From: Nephromyces sp. MM_2019
Taxonomy: Eukaryota; Apicomplexa; Aconoidasida; Nephromycida
Direction: 5' to 3'
Length of the DNA stretch: 64,000 nt
Assembly (NCBI GenBank): GCA_015657535.1
Contig: JADHZB010001817.1
Coordinates: 39,288 to 103,287 of the forward strand
The position numbers and the translations under genes were made by a program. Shown piece after piece: positions 37,925 through 50,402 of this stretch. The notes beneath the pieces are model-generated. The model was not told the origin of the DNA and ran no database searches. It worked only from the letters and a program-made list of their open reading frames with translations. Every line of letters starts with the position of its first letter. Positions within the stretch are counted from its first letter, which is position 1.

Positions 37925-40015
37925 CTAAAGAATAAAAAAAAAAAGAGCGTGTGTGTGTGTGTGTGTGCTTTCTTTTATGAACAAAAGAGATGAGAGCGAG
38001 GAAATTTCTTTTAAGAAATCAATAAGGTAGCTTGATTAGGTTATCTAAAGAGTATGAAGAAGAGGAAAGATCTGCAAAAAATGTGGAAAAACCAAAATTT
38101 TGATGCAGTTGAAGATGAATTTTTCCACCCAAAAAGCGCCTAAACTCGCAAACAGATTCAGGCATACACAAGCTAAATCAACTTAAAGTAAGACATGATG
38201 AAGCGACTCAAAAACTAATATTAAACATAAGCAGAAAAACGGGCTTCTATGCCTGCATGCAAAGCAAAAAGCGCAGTCTCTTCCTCTTCTTTTTCATGAA
38301 AACAGCGAAATCACAAAAAATTCCCTCTTTTCTAAAATACACGCAAAATTCGATAGGAAGAAGGGAAAACAGCTTTGCAAATAGTACTTTTCAAAGGAGC
38401 GAGAATTTCCACATACACACACACACACACTCCAATGAAAGGTATGAGGAGGGCCTAAGAAAAGGAAAGCTAATAGCACATCAAGCTTACCGTGGGAGTA
38501 TATCCAACTAAATCTCACACTAGCACACGATGAAATCATGAAAAACAACACAAAAATATGCTCATTGAAAATGAGAGGAGAAAAGCGTCTAAAAACTTTA
38601 ATTTATCGCATTTTTCGGGCTTATTGAGAAAGAATAGGCACACTGCAGCAGATGCGTTCAGCTAGCAATTACAATAACATCATATGAAGCATGAGAAGCT
38701 TGCAAAAATCTCGAAAATACCAAAATTCTAGGCATTTCGTCAAATTGATGAAGATGTACAAAAAAGAGCAAAAACCGAGAAATATAAAGATTTGTGCAGG
38801 AAAAAACACAAAACTTAAGAAAACTCGTCATTTCAGAGCTACAGAAGCTTCCATTAAACAAACAATTAACCCAAGAACACACAACAGGAGAACACACATT
38901 ATTGATATCATCAATCTAGAAGGAAAGCAGTTAAAAGCAGAGCTTCCTGCCTGAGAATTGGCCAGCTTCAGAACAGCTCCATTAACTCGCTCAACTCGAT
39001 CAGCTATTACTATAATAGTAGCTTTAAGCTCCTCTGTAGGAGACCTAACCATAGGGCAGTACATAATATACTGAGCCATCCAGTCTTTCAATCGAAGCAG
39101 GCTGCCAGCTGAAAATTAAAACCATATAAAACAAGTGTAGCACACATGCCATAAAAGATCAAAAATGAAGTGCAGGCACACACACACACACACGTGGCTA
39201 CATGAGATAAGAGTATATTATGGAATAATAAGACCACCTTCCTTCATGATCTCAACGAAGAAAAATCTTCACCTTTAAGGTTAAACGAGAATAGTGAGTA
39301 CGTAGACTCTCACAAAGAAAGAGAAAGGAATATCCTACAAAACAAGTGCAACGCTCATTTCCACACAACTAAGTTCTAATACACGCAGCAAATATCCTGG
39401 CAGAAGATCAAAAGCGTCTCAGTATATAAGCATTTTCCTATTTAAAAATACCAAAATAAGCCCAAAGAAGATGCTTCATATAATGTGCACACACAGCAAA
39501 TCCTCCATTTAATGCTTCAAATTCTTAATTCAAAGTATGTACTACTTAAAAAGGTGCATTACAACACATGAAACGAAGATATCGGCGGCTTCAAATGCTA
39601 GATCGTTAGAAATATTATGAATGAAACCCTAAACCCTAAACGACATTAAACCTTAAACGCTAAACCCTAAACAAACCTAAACCCTAAACAGGCCTAAACC
39701 CTGAACCCTATCACGATATATACCAGCTTTAAAAACATCAAACAAAGTAGAATCTGATTGAAGCTTATTATAACAGGGAAAACTTCACTGGATGCGTCCT
39801 CAAGCGAGTGTACATACACTCATTTGTTGAAAGCATCAAAAATCTTCAATCTCTAAGTCACATTTGCATACAGTTCCAATACAAAAATACCAATTAAAGA
39901 CAATCCACAATGAGCATATATCTCGGCAGGTTTTATGTCACAAACACACTTTTTCGTTCAGTCTTGTATATATAAATCTAGAGAAATAAAAAAAATATCT
40001 CGCACACACAAAAAC
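37925..40015. other. Probable introns/linker between FHA and RING exons
   Basis: The minus strand contains one good candidate exon from 39108 downward, acceptor TTTTCAG. It reads GSLLRLKDWMAQYIMYCP followed by VRSPTEELKATIIVIADRVE, helical and unrecognised. The rest is CA/TG-rich with (TG)n at 37951-37968, plus the telomere-like tract at 39624-39710. Confidence 0.4.
39624..39710 (+). repeat. Interstitial telomere-like tract (AAACCCT heptamers)
   Basis: About a dozen AAACCCT or near-AAACCCT heptamers over 87 bases, including two perfect copies in tandem at 39624-39637, with variants such as AAACCTT, AAACGCT and GAACCCT. The complementary TTTAGGG is the telomere unit of many plants and apicomplexans. 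Being degenerate and internal, it is a relic or an inserted repair patch, not an active end. Confidence 0.85.
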
Positions 40016-43000
40016 TTAGTTATACGGTGTGTAGAACCTACGCCAGTCATTATGATCGAATCCAATTAGACCAACCAACAACTCAAAGTCATCCGGAGTC
40101 ATCACCCTAAAAGCAAAACCACGAGGAAACACCATACACAAAGCACTATATACATACTGTTAGAAATCTCAAAGGATTTACCAAAAAATGCAAGAGAAGA
40201 GCACAAAAATCCACATCAAGAGAGAGAGAGAGAAGAGAGAGGGAGATAGAGATATATATATAGAGAAAATAGCCTAAATAGGCAGCTGCTTTCTAGCTAA
40301 AAAAAAACTTCTCTAAATCTTCAGTTGATTAGCCCACCCGTGTGCGTGTGCGTGTCAGAATGCTCCAAAAGAAAAAGTAAATAAAGAAAAGAAAAACTTG
40401 GAAAATGATAAAATGTAAAAGAGAGTTGGGAAAGGCAAAATCTCTAATCACACACTGTAGGGGTTTCAAGAAAAACACCAACAATACCAAGGAAAATGAA
40501 AGCATAGAGCCAAGATAACGCTAGAACAGGCAGGAACACTCTATTAATAGAGTAAAAAGTGGCATCCTTGCTTCATGATTAGGCGTTAAACACACACAAA
40601 ACCTCAGATACGCAGTGTGTATGTGTATGTAAAGCTATGGGGGACTTGAAGATGCAAAAATCTCCTTTAAATCAACTAAATGCTATACCTACCAGCTAAG
40701 CCTAACACATAGCCAAAGTTCACCCTACAAAAAAAAACCAGTACCCACCATCTAGAGGAGGACCACATATTGCTCTTCTGAAACAGGTCTAACACACAGG
40801 CTATAAGGCTATCCATCAAGGCTGGATCTAAGTTCATCTTCATCGCCAGAATACGTAAAAAGAGCGGAACAGCTGCTGCAAACTGCGAAAAAAGAAGAAA
40901 AAATGAAGCAAAATGATGAATTTGAAGGTAAAAACTGGAAGTTCACAAGAAGGTTGCAATTTTAATTGAAGATGATAATAACTGCCAAGTAAAGTGGAAT
41001 AAACTGAAAAAATATGCTTTTTTCAGCACAAAAAGGGGTAATAGATACATTTATTAAGTGAAAAGCAAATTATGTGGTGTGTGTTGGACGCTCTTTTGTG
41101 GGCGAAAAATACTTCAATATGTATGCATTTGAAGCTTCGGTATGTAGAAGGAATTTCATTGTGCGTAGGTAAAAAGAATCTCAATGCGCGCGTGTAAAAA
41201 GCGCTTCAACGTGTGTGTGTAAAGCGAATCTCAATGTGTGTCTAAAATGCATCTCGATCTGTGTAGGATCACAGCATCTCAACGTGTCTAGTATTGCATG
41301 AGATTCGCACACACAACTCCAAGGAGATCGTAAAAGCAAGCATCAACTGGAGCAACTTCGCCAAAGACTAGACGGCACTGCTTGCTACGTCAAAAGAAAT
41401 TCGCCAGCCAAATGAGTCGGAGAAAGCAAACACAGAAAAAACTAGTAAAACACACGCTCAGCTTATGATTCACTTCCTAGAGAATTCGATGCTAGTGAGC
41501 TGTCAAAAAGCTTCTCTGAAGATGAAGCAGTGACAACGAGAACTACAGAGCTCGAAAAATAGGTGATTAAACCACGGAAACACACACACATGAGGCTGTA
41601 GTCTGAGTATCTTAACACTTTATAAAATCTAAAGTAAATGAGCTGCTGTTCAACGCACACTTTCTCCACGAAAAACAGTAAATATCTCCAAAAAAGTGAA
41701 AAAATCGAGAAAAATGCTCGCAAAAAGCTTTTTCGTGGACTCTGAATCTCTCCATTGAAGATGATATTGTACTAGAGGGGAATTACAATGTTAAGCATGA
41801 GCGTGCCACCCAAATTTCCGGAGAACCGGCGTACATATATGCTGAAAAAACAGCAAAAGATTTAAGAAAAATCTCAACAAATGACAAAAAAAAGCATCTT
41901 CAAGGCTCATCATACACACTTTTATTCCAGAAATAGCGTTTTTCAAACTTTCATAAGTTTAAATACTTAATCACTCTAGCATTCTTTGAAGACCGACTTT
42001 TCTGTATCAAAAAATTAATCTTCTCTTCTTCACAAAAATTTTTTGGCTAAAAAATCTTGAAAAGCGTACAAAATCGAAGGAAAAAAGCCTCAATTTCTGC
42101 TTATTTGCTGAAGACAAAGAGAGATTCAATCAAAAAAATCTTCTTGCCACAGCACATTGTAAAAAAATCAAAACTAGCACATACGCACACATGTGTGTGT
42201 GGGTGTGTTTTTGATACCTTAAGTTCTTCTGGCCACCACGAACAACCATGACTAGATTTCACACGCTCATGCTTAGGCTTCAATCCTAGCTGATCAATTA
42301 AGCTAGAAATCACCGTATTAACACACATTGTGGGGCCTACAGCTTGACGGCATAATGGGCAGAGCTTCTTCGTTGAAACTCCATAGGCAATGCAAAAACT
42401 GCAAAGGTTTGAGAGATTTTGCAATGGGTTTCTGGTACTTGAAAATTAGACGCTTCATTATGCTAATTTCAATAGTTTATGCGCAATTTCAAAAAAGCAA
42501 TGGCTCACTAAGAAAAGCAGCTAATAGGGATATCGAAGAAGATTCAAATGAAAGCAGAGAAACTCAAAATCATAAATTTGACTAGAAAAATGTCAAAAAA
42601 TGCATGAAAAAAAGAGAAAAACTCGGTTTTTATAAAGATAAACTGCGAATCTCAAAGAGAAGAGCAGGGAACTAGGTTTTGAAGCAGTAAAAAACTTCGG
42701 CCAGAAGCGTTTACAAGTTAATTTAGTACATTAAAATAATCCATCAATGACGGGTTTTACCACCAGACGGTAATAGTTGCGAAAAAAATCCGCAAAGAAG
42801 AAGCAATTACTCCTGTGAGATCTCAGTTCAGATTTATTCATAAAAATCAAATATTTTCTACCTCCTCAAAGCTTGAGTGCGTGCAGAACATCAAAATCAG
42901 TCATGAAAAAGTGAAAATTGAAGATAGCACTGATTCTGCAATAGCGAAGATATTCCCTCATCCTATATAATTAAAAATTTTATCTAACTTTCAGATAATA

Positions 43001-43711
43001 AAAAATTAAAAAGGCTGCATCAAAGCCTCACAAACAAAAGCAAAATTTGGAGAGGATAGAACTTCAAAATAGCAAAAAATCATCACCAGAGATGGTGAAG
43101 AACGGAAAACTCCAAAAAAAGCACACGCGCACGTTTAAACGATACCCATTTTCCATTACACACACAAATTTTTCAGGATTTTGCTCCTGAAAATCAATCT
43201 TAATCTAGTCTAATTGCGAAAACGGTAGGCCCAAATAAAAGTGGAGCTTCTTTCCCAAACATTTAGCAAAGTAATCGCATTTAGTGAGATTTACATTAGG
43301 GTTCATCACCATATTTCCCTGCTCTCTGGTGAAAACTTTGTTTTTTTTTATGAAATCTTCCCAAGCTATCACTGCTTTTGATGAAATATCGGAGAAAACT
43401 CATCTTCTTCATGAAATCTTCAAAAAAGCCACTCTTTTTGATGAAATCCCCCAAATCCAAAAGATCTTTATCAACTTATCCTACCGGCAGTAAGTATGGC
43501 CACAGGGAAGTGTAATAGGAGCATCAAAAAAGTCCATACAAATCGGACAAGTGAGCTCGTCCAGGAAGCGGGGAGGCAGCTGTTTGGGTAAGAGTTTCTG
43601 AACTACTCCGAGTTCTTCAGTAATCACAGGATCTGCATTGGGGATACCACCGGAGGTAGAAGGCGTTTCGACTCTCTCTGGTACCATTTTTAGGGTATGT
43701 TCACGAACCAT
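40016..43711 (-). CDS. RING-finger (C3HC4) protein with helical C-terminal region
   Basis: Likely E3 ubiquitin ligase. The RING is split over two exons, 43711-43485 and 42398-42218 (phase 2). Zinc ligands are CPIC, then PCGHTYC, then FC and CPLC, the C3HC4 order, followed by [12 protein letters not shown]. Later exons fit by phase: 41542-41474 (Ser-rich), 41367-41315 ([18 protein letters not shown]), 40882-40749 ([19 protein letters not shown] then a long helix ending NMWSSSRW), and 40106 onward ([20 protein letters not shown]). The last exon meets a TAA at 40016, or may splice at 40042 (C|GTAGGT) to the exon at 39108 and on towards the FHA domains. The link between 42218 and 41542 is unresolved. 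ATG at 43711 may be the start or lie within an exon opening at 43720. Confidence 0.68.
41096..41290 (+). repeat. Degenerate tandem repeat with GTGTGT
   Basis: Five or six imperfect ~33-base units resembling AAAGCGAATCTCAATGTGTG with variable GTGTGT cores. It sits in the intron between the exons at 41315 and 40882. Confidence 0.6.
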
Positions 43712-45520
43712 ATTATCATACTGTCAGTAACAACATAGGCCAAAGATTTTCCTGCGCCTTGATTATAGCTCTATAAAGTAAGAGAGAAGGAGAGAAAATG
43801 GGGAAATACCCGAAAAAAACCTCAAAAACCCAAAAAAACTCCAAAATCTCCAAATAATAACATCCTCAAGAAGTTGATTTCATAAAATTTCAACGAGGTT
43901 TCATGACCCAAAGTCGGTCTTCAGTGGTAAGCTAAAACCACAACAAAAGGATGCAAAAATAAATGCAACCGAAACATCTGCACACCATGGGAGAAGCTAA
44001 TTTCAGAGCAGATCATGCATATCTGCTGAGATGAGCTTATAATTTTGAAAAAAATGTCATTACTTGAGCGGTTACACCCAAGAATAATCAAAGACATCTT
44101 CGCTACCTTTACAAGACGCATCAGGATGCGAAAAAACGTTTCCTCTGTAGAAATAGGACCTCATAAATGCACCGAAAGTTTCAAATTGACCATTTTTTAG
44201 TTCAAGAAAAAGAAAAAGTGCAAAATAAAGACCAAAACCACAAGAAAAGCTGATAATCACAAAGTATTTAGGACCTCTAAGCTACGATCTTTTTTCGAAT
44301 GTCTTTTTCTGAAGACCGTCAAACAGTAAAAAAAAGCAGAGAGTCTTCTCACAAGGTAATTGCATCAAAGAAGGCAAAAGAGAAGCAATAAAGGAGCACC
44401 AAACGACAAAAGAAATGCTACTGTACGGACTCATGGTCTTAATAAAATCTTATTAGAACCTGTCTGGTCTAAAAGAGCCAGTCCTTTTCAATTTATTGCG
44501 AACAATCTTCTCATAAAACTTAGACTCTCGGACGAACTACCATAGCAGGAAGAAGCAGGAAAAACCAGCAATATATTATTTTTCAATTTATTACTGTTTA
44601 GTCAGCAAAAATTAGTATTATTTACTTGTTTAAGATAAATATCAATCCTGTGGCGATGGGAAAAAAGGAGCTAGTTTCTACTTGCTAGCTTTGCTTATTT
44701 TCTACTTAATTTTTCACTTCTAGTGTATGTTTTAGTCTATTACTTCATCTATTGGAAGTCTAAATGCATTTCTAAATAAAAACACAAAAGCTTGAAATTG
44801 TAGAAACATCTATATTAGTCTTTAAAGCAATATCATCTAAAGATATCTCAAAAAGTAAGCAAAAATGGCTACGATGAATACGAAGAAGTACAAGAAACGA
44901 AAACTTCAAATCCTTTCAAGAGATTGAAAAGCAGGCGCTCAAGGCTATTATATTCGAAAAAACAAACGATACTCAGACTGATCAAGAGGAGTAACAACAC
45001 TACGGAAGATATTCTAACCAGACTAAATTGGATAGAATAAGGCAACACGCATTCATCCTATCGAGCGTTTTTCAACACGGAATATTGTGATTCACTGTTC
45101 TTCTAAAAGCAATCCAGCGGTTCTTCGCTCCTCCTTATACAACAATTCCTGGAAAAAAAAGCCAAAGCGGAAAGTGGGAAAAGACGGAAATTAAAAAATG
45201 TGCATATATGTGGGTGCATCACCTTGGCGAAAAATTGGTTCTAAAAGTAATAAAAAAAGCATTTAATGAGTAGTGGACGAAGGCACTCTTATCTTATGCA
45301 GGTAAAGATGATGCAAGCATGGAGAAAAAGGCCTCGTTTTTTTCAGTACCAACATCGTGGAAGTCCAAAAAAGCGGTTTATTAGCACAAAAGGTATTCGT
45401 TTGAAGGATGAAGAAGTACTAGAAATTTGGAAATTATGCGGGATATAGCAATGGAGATTTTTAAAACTATAATCGTCTCCTTTTTGGCACACTAAGTTAA
45501 TCATCAGGGTTTTTCGAGGA

Positions 45521-45735
45521 GTAGGGAAAAAGAGGTATAAACAGTGATAGCGAAAACAGGGTCTTTTCCAGGAATAAAATGGGGAAAAGAGGCATAAACA
45601 GTAACAGAAAAAACGGGGACTTTTTCAAGAATAAAAGAGGTGAGATGCATAAACACTGGCAGAACAAGCTGAGATTTTTTCTTGAATAAAATGGGAAAAA
45701 TAGGCATAAACAGTAACAGAAAAAGAGGGGAATAA
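45521..45735 (+). repeat. ~57-bp tandem repeat
   Basis: About four imperfect copies of a unit resembling GAATAAAATGGGAAAAAGAG followed by GCATAAACAGTAACAGAAAA. It generates long but low-complexity open frames on the minus strand. Confidence 0.75.
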
Positions 45736-46562
45736 GAGAGGAAAAAGAGGCACACAGAATGAAAGAAAAAACAACTTCTGTCCCACCACCCCAACAGAAG
45801 AAAAACATCGACAACGAATCGCAGAAAAAGCAGCTTCGTGAATATAATTTGGCGGGCTGTGCATGGGAGAATCGCGGAGGAATACAAAAAAACTGGAGCA
45901 TTAGATCCCTATGCAATTTCAGTGATTTAAGCTTCCTATTATTAACAGCAGGCAGGGAGAAGCGACGTGCACCAGTTGTTACAGCGTAAGAACTTATCGG
46001 GAAAAGGTACAAAAGGTCCTGCGTTTGCTCTGTAGGTGGCGAAACTGCGAGGATGCCACGTCTTCGGTTCTGTACAACAGTATCTTCCGCAGCACGGTGC
46101 ACATACATGTGTGTGTGTGTCAGAGTAGTCCACTGGTGCAGTGTGTTGATGGGGAGTGTGTGTTTGTGGTGATTACGTCGTGGAAGCTACATCAGCTACA
46201 TCTTGTGCGTGTTACTTGTTGGAGATAAAGATTTAAAGTAGCGCCACCATCCTTAGAAGTGAAGCACCACAGGCAGCCTTTGTGATAGGAAGTTGCTTGT
46301 TGCCTGAGCCATTTGGAGTCCCAGGAGGTATCCTCAAAATGAATCTGCCGAAAATTCTCAAACTTCTATATAATTTTCCTTTAGACCTTCACAGTGGTTA
46401 TTTTATAAGTATTTAGAGGTTCCGCAACTTTTATTATTAACAAATCTTTGTTCTTTGCTTTTGTCTTTTATTGCTATAATTATTTTCATTAAGTATGATA
46501 TTTTTTGAAATTTTTAGTGGAGTTTAGTTTTGGTTATTCAACTCCGCAATTCGGAAAGTGGA

Positions 46563-46750
46563 GCTACGAATAGACCTACATATCTTCTTCTCCTATTCAC
46601 TCACAATGCTCATGATTGAGTTACGAATAGACACACATCTTTCTGTCACTCACTCACAAATCTCAAGCTTCAGTTACGAATAAACACAGATACACACCTT
46701 CCCCGTATTCACTCACAATTCTATAGATTGAGTTACGAATAAAAACGCGC
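46563..46750 (+). repeat. ~55-60-bp tandem repeat
   Basis: Three to four units, each with (A/T)G(C/T)TACGAATA(A/G)A near one end and CACTCACAA near the other. They are imperfect and lie in a region without recognised genes. Confidence 0.75.
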
Positions 46751-49128
46751 AGTGTAGCCACTTTTACGCTTTTTCTCACCCGTGGGCTCCAAGAAGTCGG
46801 AAAGCGTGCAGAATTTTTTGTGTAATGAAGTCAAAAAATACGATACTCGTAAAGAAAACGCCTTGCGCAACATTTCCAGTATTCTATACATATAATTCAG
46901 AGAGAATTCGTTCACCATTTTCTAGGCTCTGAAAAAATGCTTGTCTTAAGGCATTTTCACAAGTCCTGTTTCGGCCCATTTATGTGATGCTATATATAAT
47001 AGCAAGTTTCCATGCATCTGTGCTCCACTACTATTGCTAAGGTATATACTACAATGAAAATGGTTTTACAATTTGATTTTTTATAGAGTGAGCGTTTATA
47101 GGAGTTTTGGTTGCCCACTGAATACTTGAAGCCTCTTAAGATGCCAGCGATGCGTTCATGATAGGAAATAAGTTTCTATATGCATGGGTAATCGCAGTTC
47201 CCAAATTTAGCAAAAAAATCCTTCTACAAATACATTGAACGGGTTTTTAACTTGTTAGCTTCAAAGCATGGCACTGCATTTTGTATAGAAAATTCCTCCT
47301 AGAATAAGATGTAATTGCACTGTGAGAGCATCTTTATTATGGAGCTCGTGAAATTTAGCAATTCTTGAAGACATCGTAGATACCTTAAGGTTCAAACTCA
47401 GGATCATGCCCAATAATGGCGACCGCGCATAAATAGGTTTAATGTGACAGTTATAATGATCAAGAAAAACCATCGGCGTGGGCTACTAAGGAAGGTGATC
47501 TCTTTCCCTTATAAGGTATGCATTGCAAAGATTTTTTTGTGCGCGAAATATTTCGTAACACACATTTCGCGAACATAGGAAACTTCGTCACCCGTCGCTT
47601 CGCCATACAGATTTTTGATAAAACCGAACTCCCAATACACGGAAGACAACGCACAACAATGCAGTAGACTACCGCTTTCTGTACATCTCAACGGCCTATC
47701 AACTAGATGGATATAGCTAGAGCAAATTCTTTTTTTTGTTCCCAAAACCTGTTCCTACGCATGCGGCTACAGCAACACAAATGTGTATAATAGACAAAAG
47801 GTACCTATATATTATGTGCTCACGCGTAATTGTGTTGAAGGCCATAAGTCACATAATAGTTCATATAGAAGCCCACAACCCGAGAAATAGGCTCATAAAA
47901 GTTCTCAGAAGAAAAACTTCCAGACTTTGCCCTACATGTGAATTGAAGCTATGAGCTTCCAGGACTTTCATAGAATGATGCGTTACTTCAAGCAAATCAC
48001 TCGTAAGTTGTTAAACCTTAGGTTAAGCCCCGCTGGGGGATCCCATAAAACTTGTCTGAGCGCTTTCTTCTGGCTCAGTGGGCTTGCAGCTAGCATCACT
48101 CGAAATTACTATTTCAAACAGCAATGATGAAAACTGCTATATCGGAAAATCAAGTCTAACCACGCATATAATTGCGCTGAATACAAGAATCCACAGGGTT
48201 TTTAGCAAGAATAAGGTCACTAGCAGCAAGTTTTTAGCAAGCACTGTGGATCATTCAGACTCAGGAATGAAAAAGCATTTCCGGTGATCAACGCCACACC
48301 AAAGAAGACTCGCATCTCAAAACCCAACAGCCAAGATACACTTCCAATTTCTAGCATATTGGAGGCAACGATAAGAGCCCCCAAAGATGGCATGTATTAT
48401 ATATACATGAGTAACTTATATAAATCCAGTGCTTTTCATTCAAAAGTCCCCAAATTAGGTAATTTATACTACATATGTTCGTACTGGAGACATAAGACTT
48501 CAGGTGCCAAGTGGTTTTCATAGCAAAAATAAGCGCTACAAAATTCGGTGCGAGCATCATGCGGGCCAGATCAACGCGACACAAGCGGTTTTCAATAACC
48601 ATTTACTTACATAGCAGAGTACCTCTAACTTTTTTATGACATCACGATCCAGCCCGGTACACGCTGGCGCACAAAAGCATATTGGACGTGTTAGGTTTTC
48701 TACAATACCGTAACTATTCACAATACGAAACAGCACAAATAAATAAGTCCCTTTTAAAAAGTATCATAAATGCAGAGAACGGTACGGGAATTCACGCTTG
48801 GCACGATGATAAGCTTACGTATAACTAAAATCAGTTTAGCATACTCGACTGGATGACGAATACGCGTGTACGAACCAACTTAGCTAACTGAGTTCTCAAC
48901 ATTAGATTAAACTCACTGATTCACCGGCAAAATTCTGGTGCACCAAAATTTGTCAATAGTATCACCCTTGCAAGCATCTTGGAGGCCGTGGAAAGCGATT
49001 CAGGCACATATAAAAATCTCCAATGCACGAAAAAACACGATTATAACCTGCCGTTTACAAATGGCAAGCAATGCCTAAGACTTACGGTAGCACGCGCAAA
49101 CCTAAGGGAAAAAAATAGCTATAAAACC

Positions 49129-49205
49129 TAAAGAGGCAGCTGAGTTCATTTAAAGCTAAAGAGGAAGTTGAGTTCAATAAGAGTTGAAAAGGACGCTGAG
49201 TTCAC
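49129..49205 (+). repeat. Short imperfect tandem repeat
   Basis: Three units of about 33 bases sharing AAAGAGG(C/A)AG(C/T)TGAGTTCA-like cores, in non-coding DNA. Confidence 0.55.
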
Positions 49206-50402
49206 TATACAAGATGCAGCAGAAATAAAATGACAAGGGCATCGGTTTCAGAATACTATTGATGAAATTCATTAGTCCTTCCAAAACAATTTTATTGTTA
49301 AGCGCTTATAAAGCCAAAATGCAGCAACCTACACAGCTTAGACATATGCAGTAAATATAGTTTATTACCAGCAATCCTATCTACTAAAAAAACTCTCGTC
49401 TAAGCGAGGTCATTGCTTGCCTGTATTTTTAAGCTCTTGGAAGTTAAAAATGACATTCTGAACAGGGAAAAAATTATGGTTACTATTTAAACCTAGCGCT
49501 TTGCAAGTACATGCAATGAAAGAACCAACAAACTCCACGAAGAATTGCTCTCTCCAGAAAAAGCTATGCTATTTCTCATGAGCTATAAATATACGAACAA
49601 TCAATACAGCTAGCCACGATGGTACTTGCTCTCAAGTACGCCCTAAATAAGTAAAAGAATGCGGAGTCATCGATCAGCCAGCTGATGACACCAGTTGAGA
49701 AGGGAATAAACATACAAATTTTTATAAACCTGAAAATGAAAAGCTTACCCCAATAATCTGTCGCCCTTCAATACTTACTTCACCGCAGTCTTCACTGCAA
49801 AAACCCTTAACTTGATTATGCTCAAACATGTGGCACATAGCCGCGGTAATTTCTTATGGTACGAACACAGATATTAAAATTTTTCTAGCGTACACTAGCA
49901 ACGATCTTGCATCTTTTCGTCGCATTATTTCTGCTACAGCCCAATATCGAGCGCAAAAAAACTCACAATAGCGGACTAGTGTTGGTATCTGCGCTAGGCA
50001 CATGGCAGACCGATGAGTGAAAAAATCGGATTATAATGCCGAGATGTACAACTAGTCAATGGAGATCCTTATAGAAAGCAACTTACTTAATTGCCTTAAT
50101 CTACTGCAGGGACACTTTCCCTCGATACAACGTCGGGGCACTCTGCAGCATTAAGTATCAAGTGAAACGCTGCCTTCTTCATGAAAATTATGCTATTGCC
50201 ATAAAGCTAAGATCCAGATGTGACAGGCAACCAAGGCTCCAGGGCAGAATACAAACCCCATAATATGCTTGAGGAACAAAAACTCCACATGAATCATAAA
50301 AGAATGATAAGATTAAATAAATTGCAGTGGGTGCTTTCCCGTCCAAGTGCTGGAAATGCGCGCCGTCATAAGCTTCAGCCACATAGTGGCTATATCGCAT
50401 AC

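Larger units (their letters stand above)
43712..50402. other. Mostly unassigned region upstream of the RING exons
   Basis: A minus-strand stretch at about 44110-44205 (LKNGQFETFGAFMRSYFYRG, then a donor-like AAAG|GTAGCG) could be an upstream exon of the RING gene, but its phase was not linked. Otherwise only tandem repeats were found: 45521-45735, 46563-46750 and 49129-49205. The 203-codon minus-strand frame over 45497-46108 is largely a by-product of the first repeat. Confidence 0.4.

Noticed and set aside
45497..46108. 203-codon minus-strand frame rich in Phe/Leu, resembling a membrane protein
   Set aside because: Most of it is the reverse of a ~57-bp tandem repeat in A-rich DNA; hydrophobicity follows from T-rich codons and no splice partner or family match is visible.
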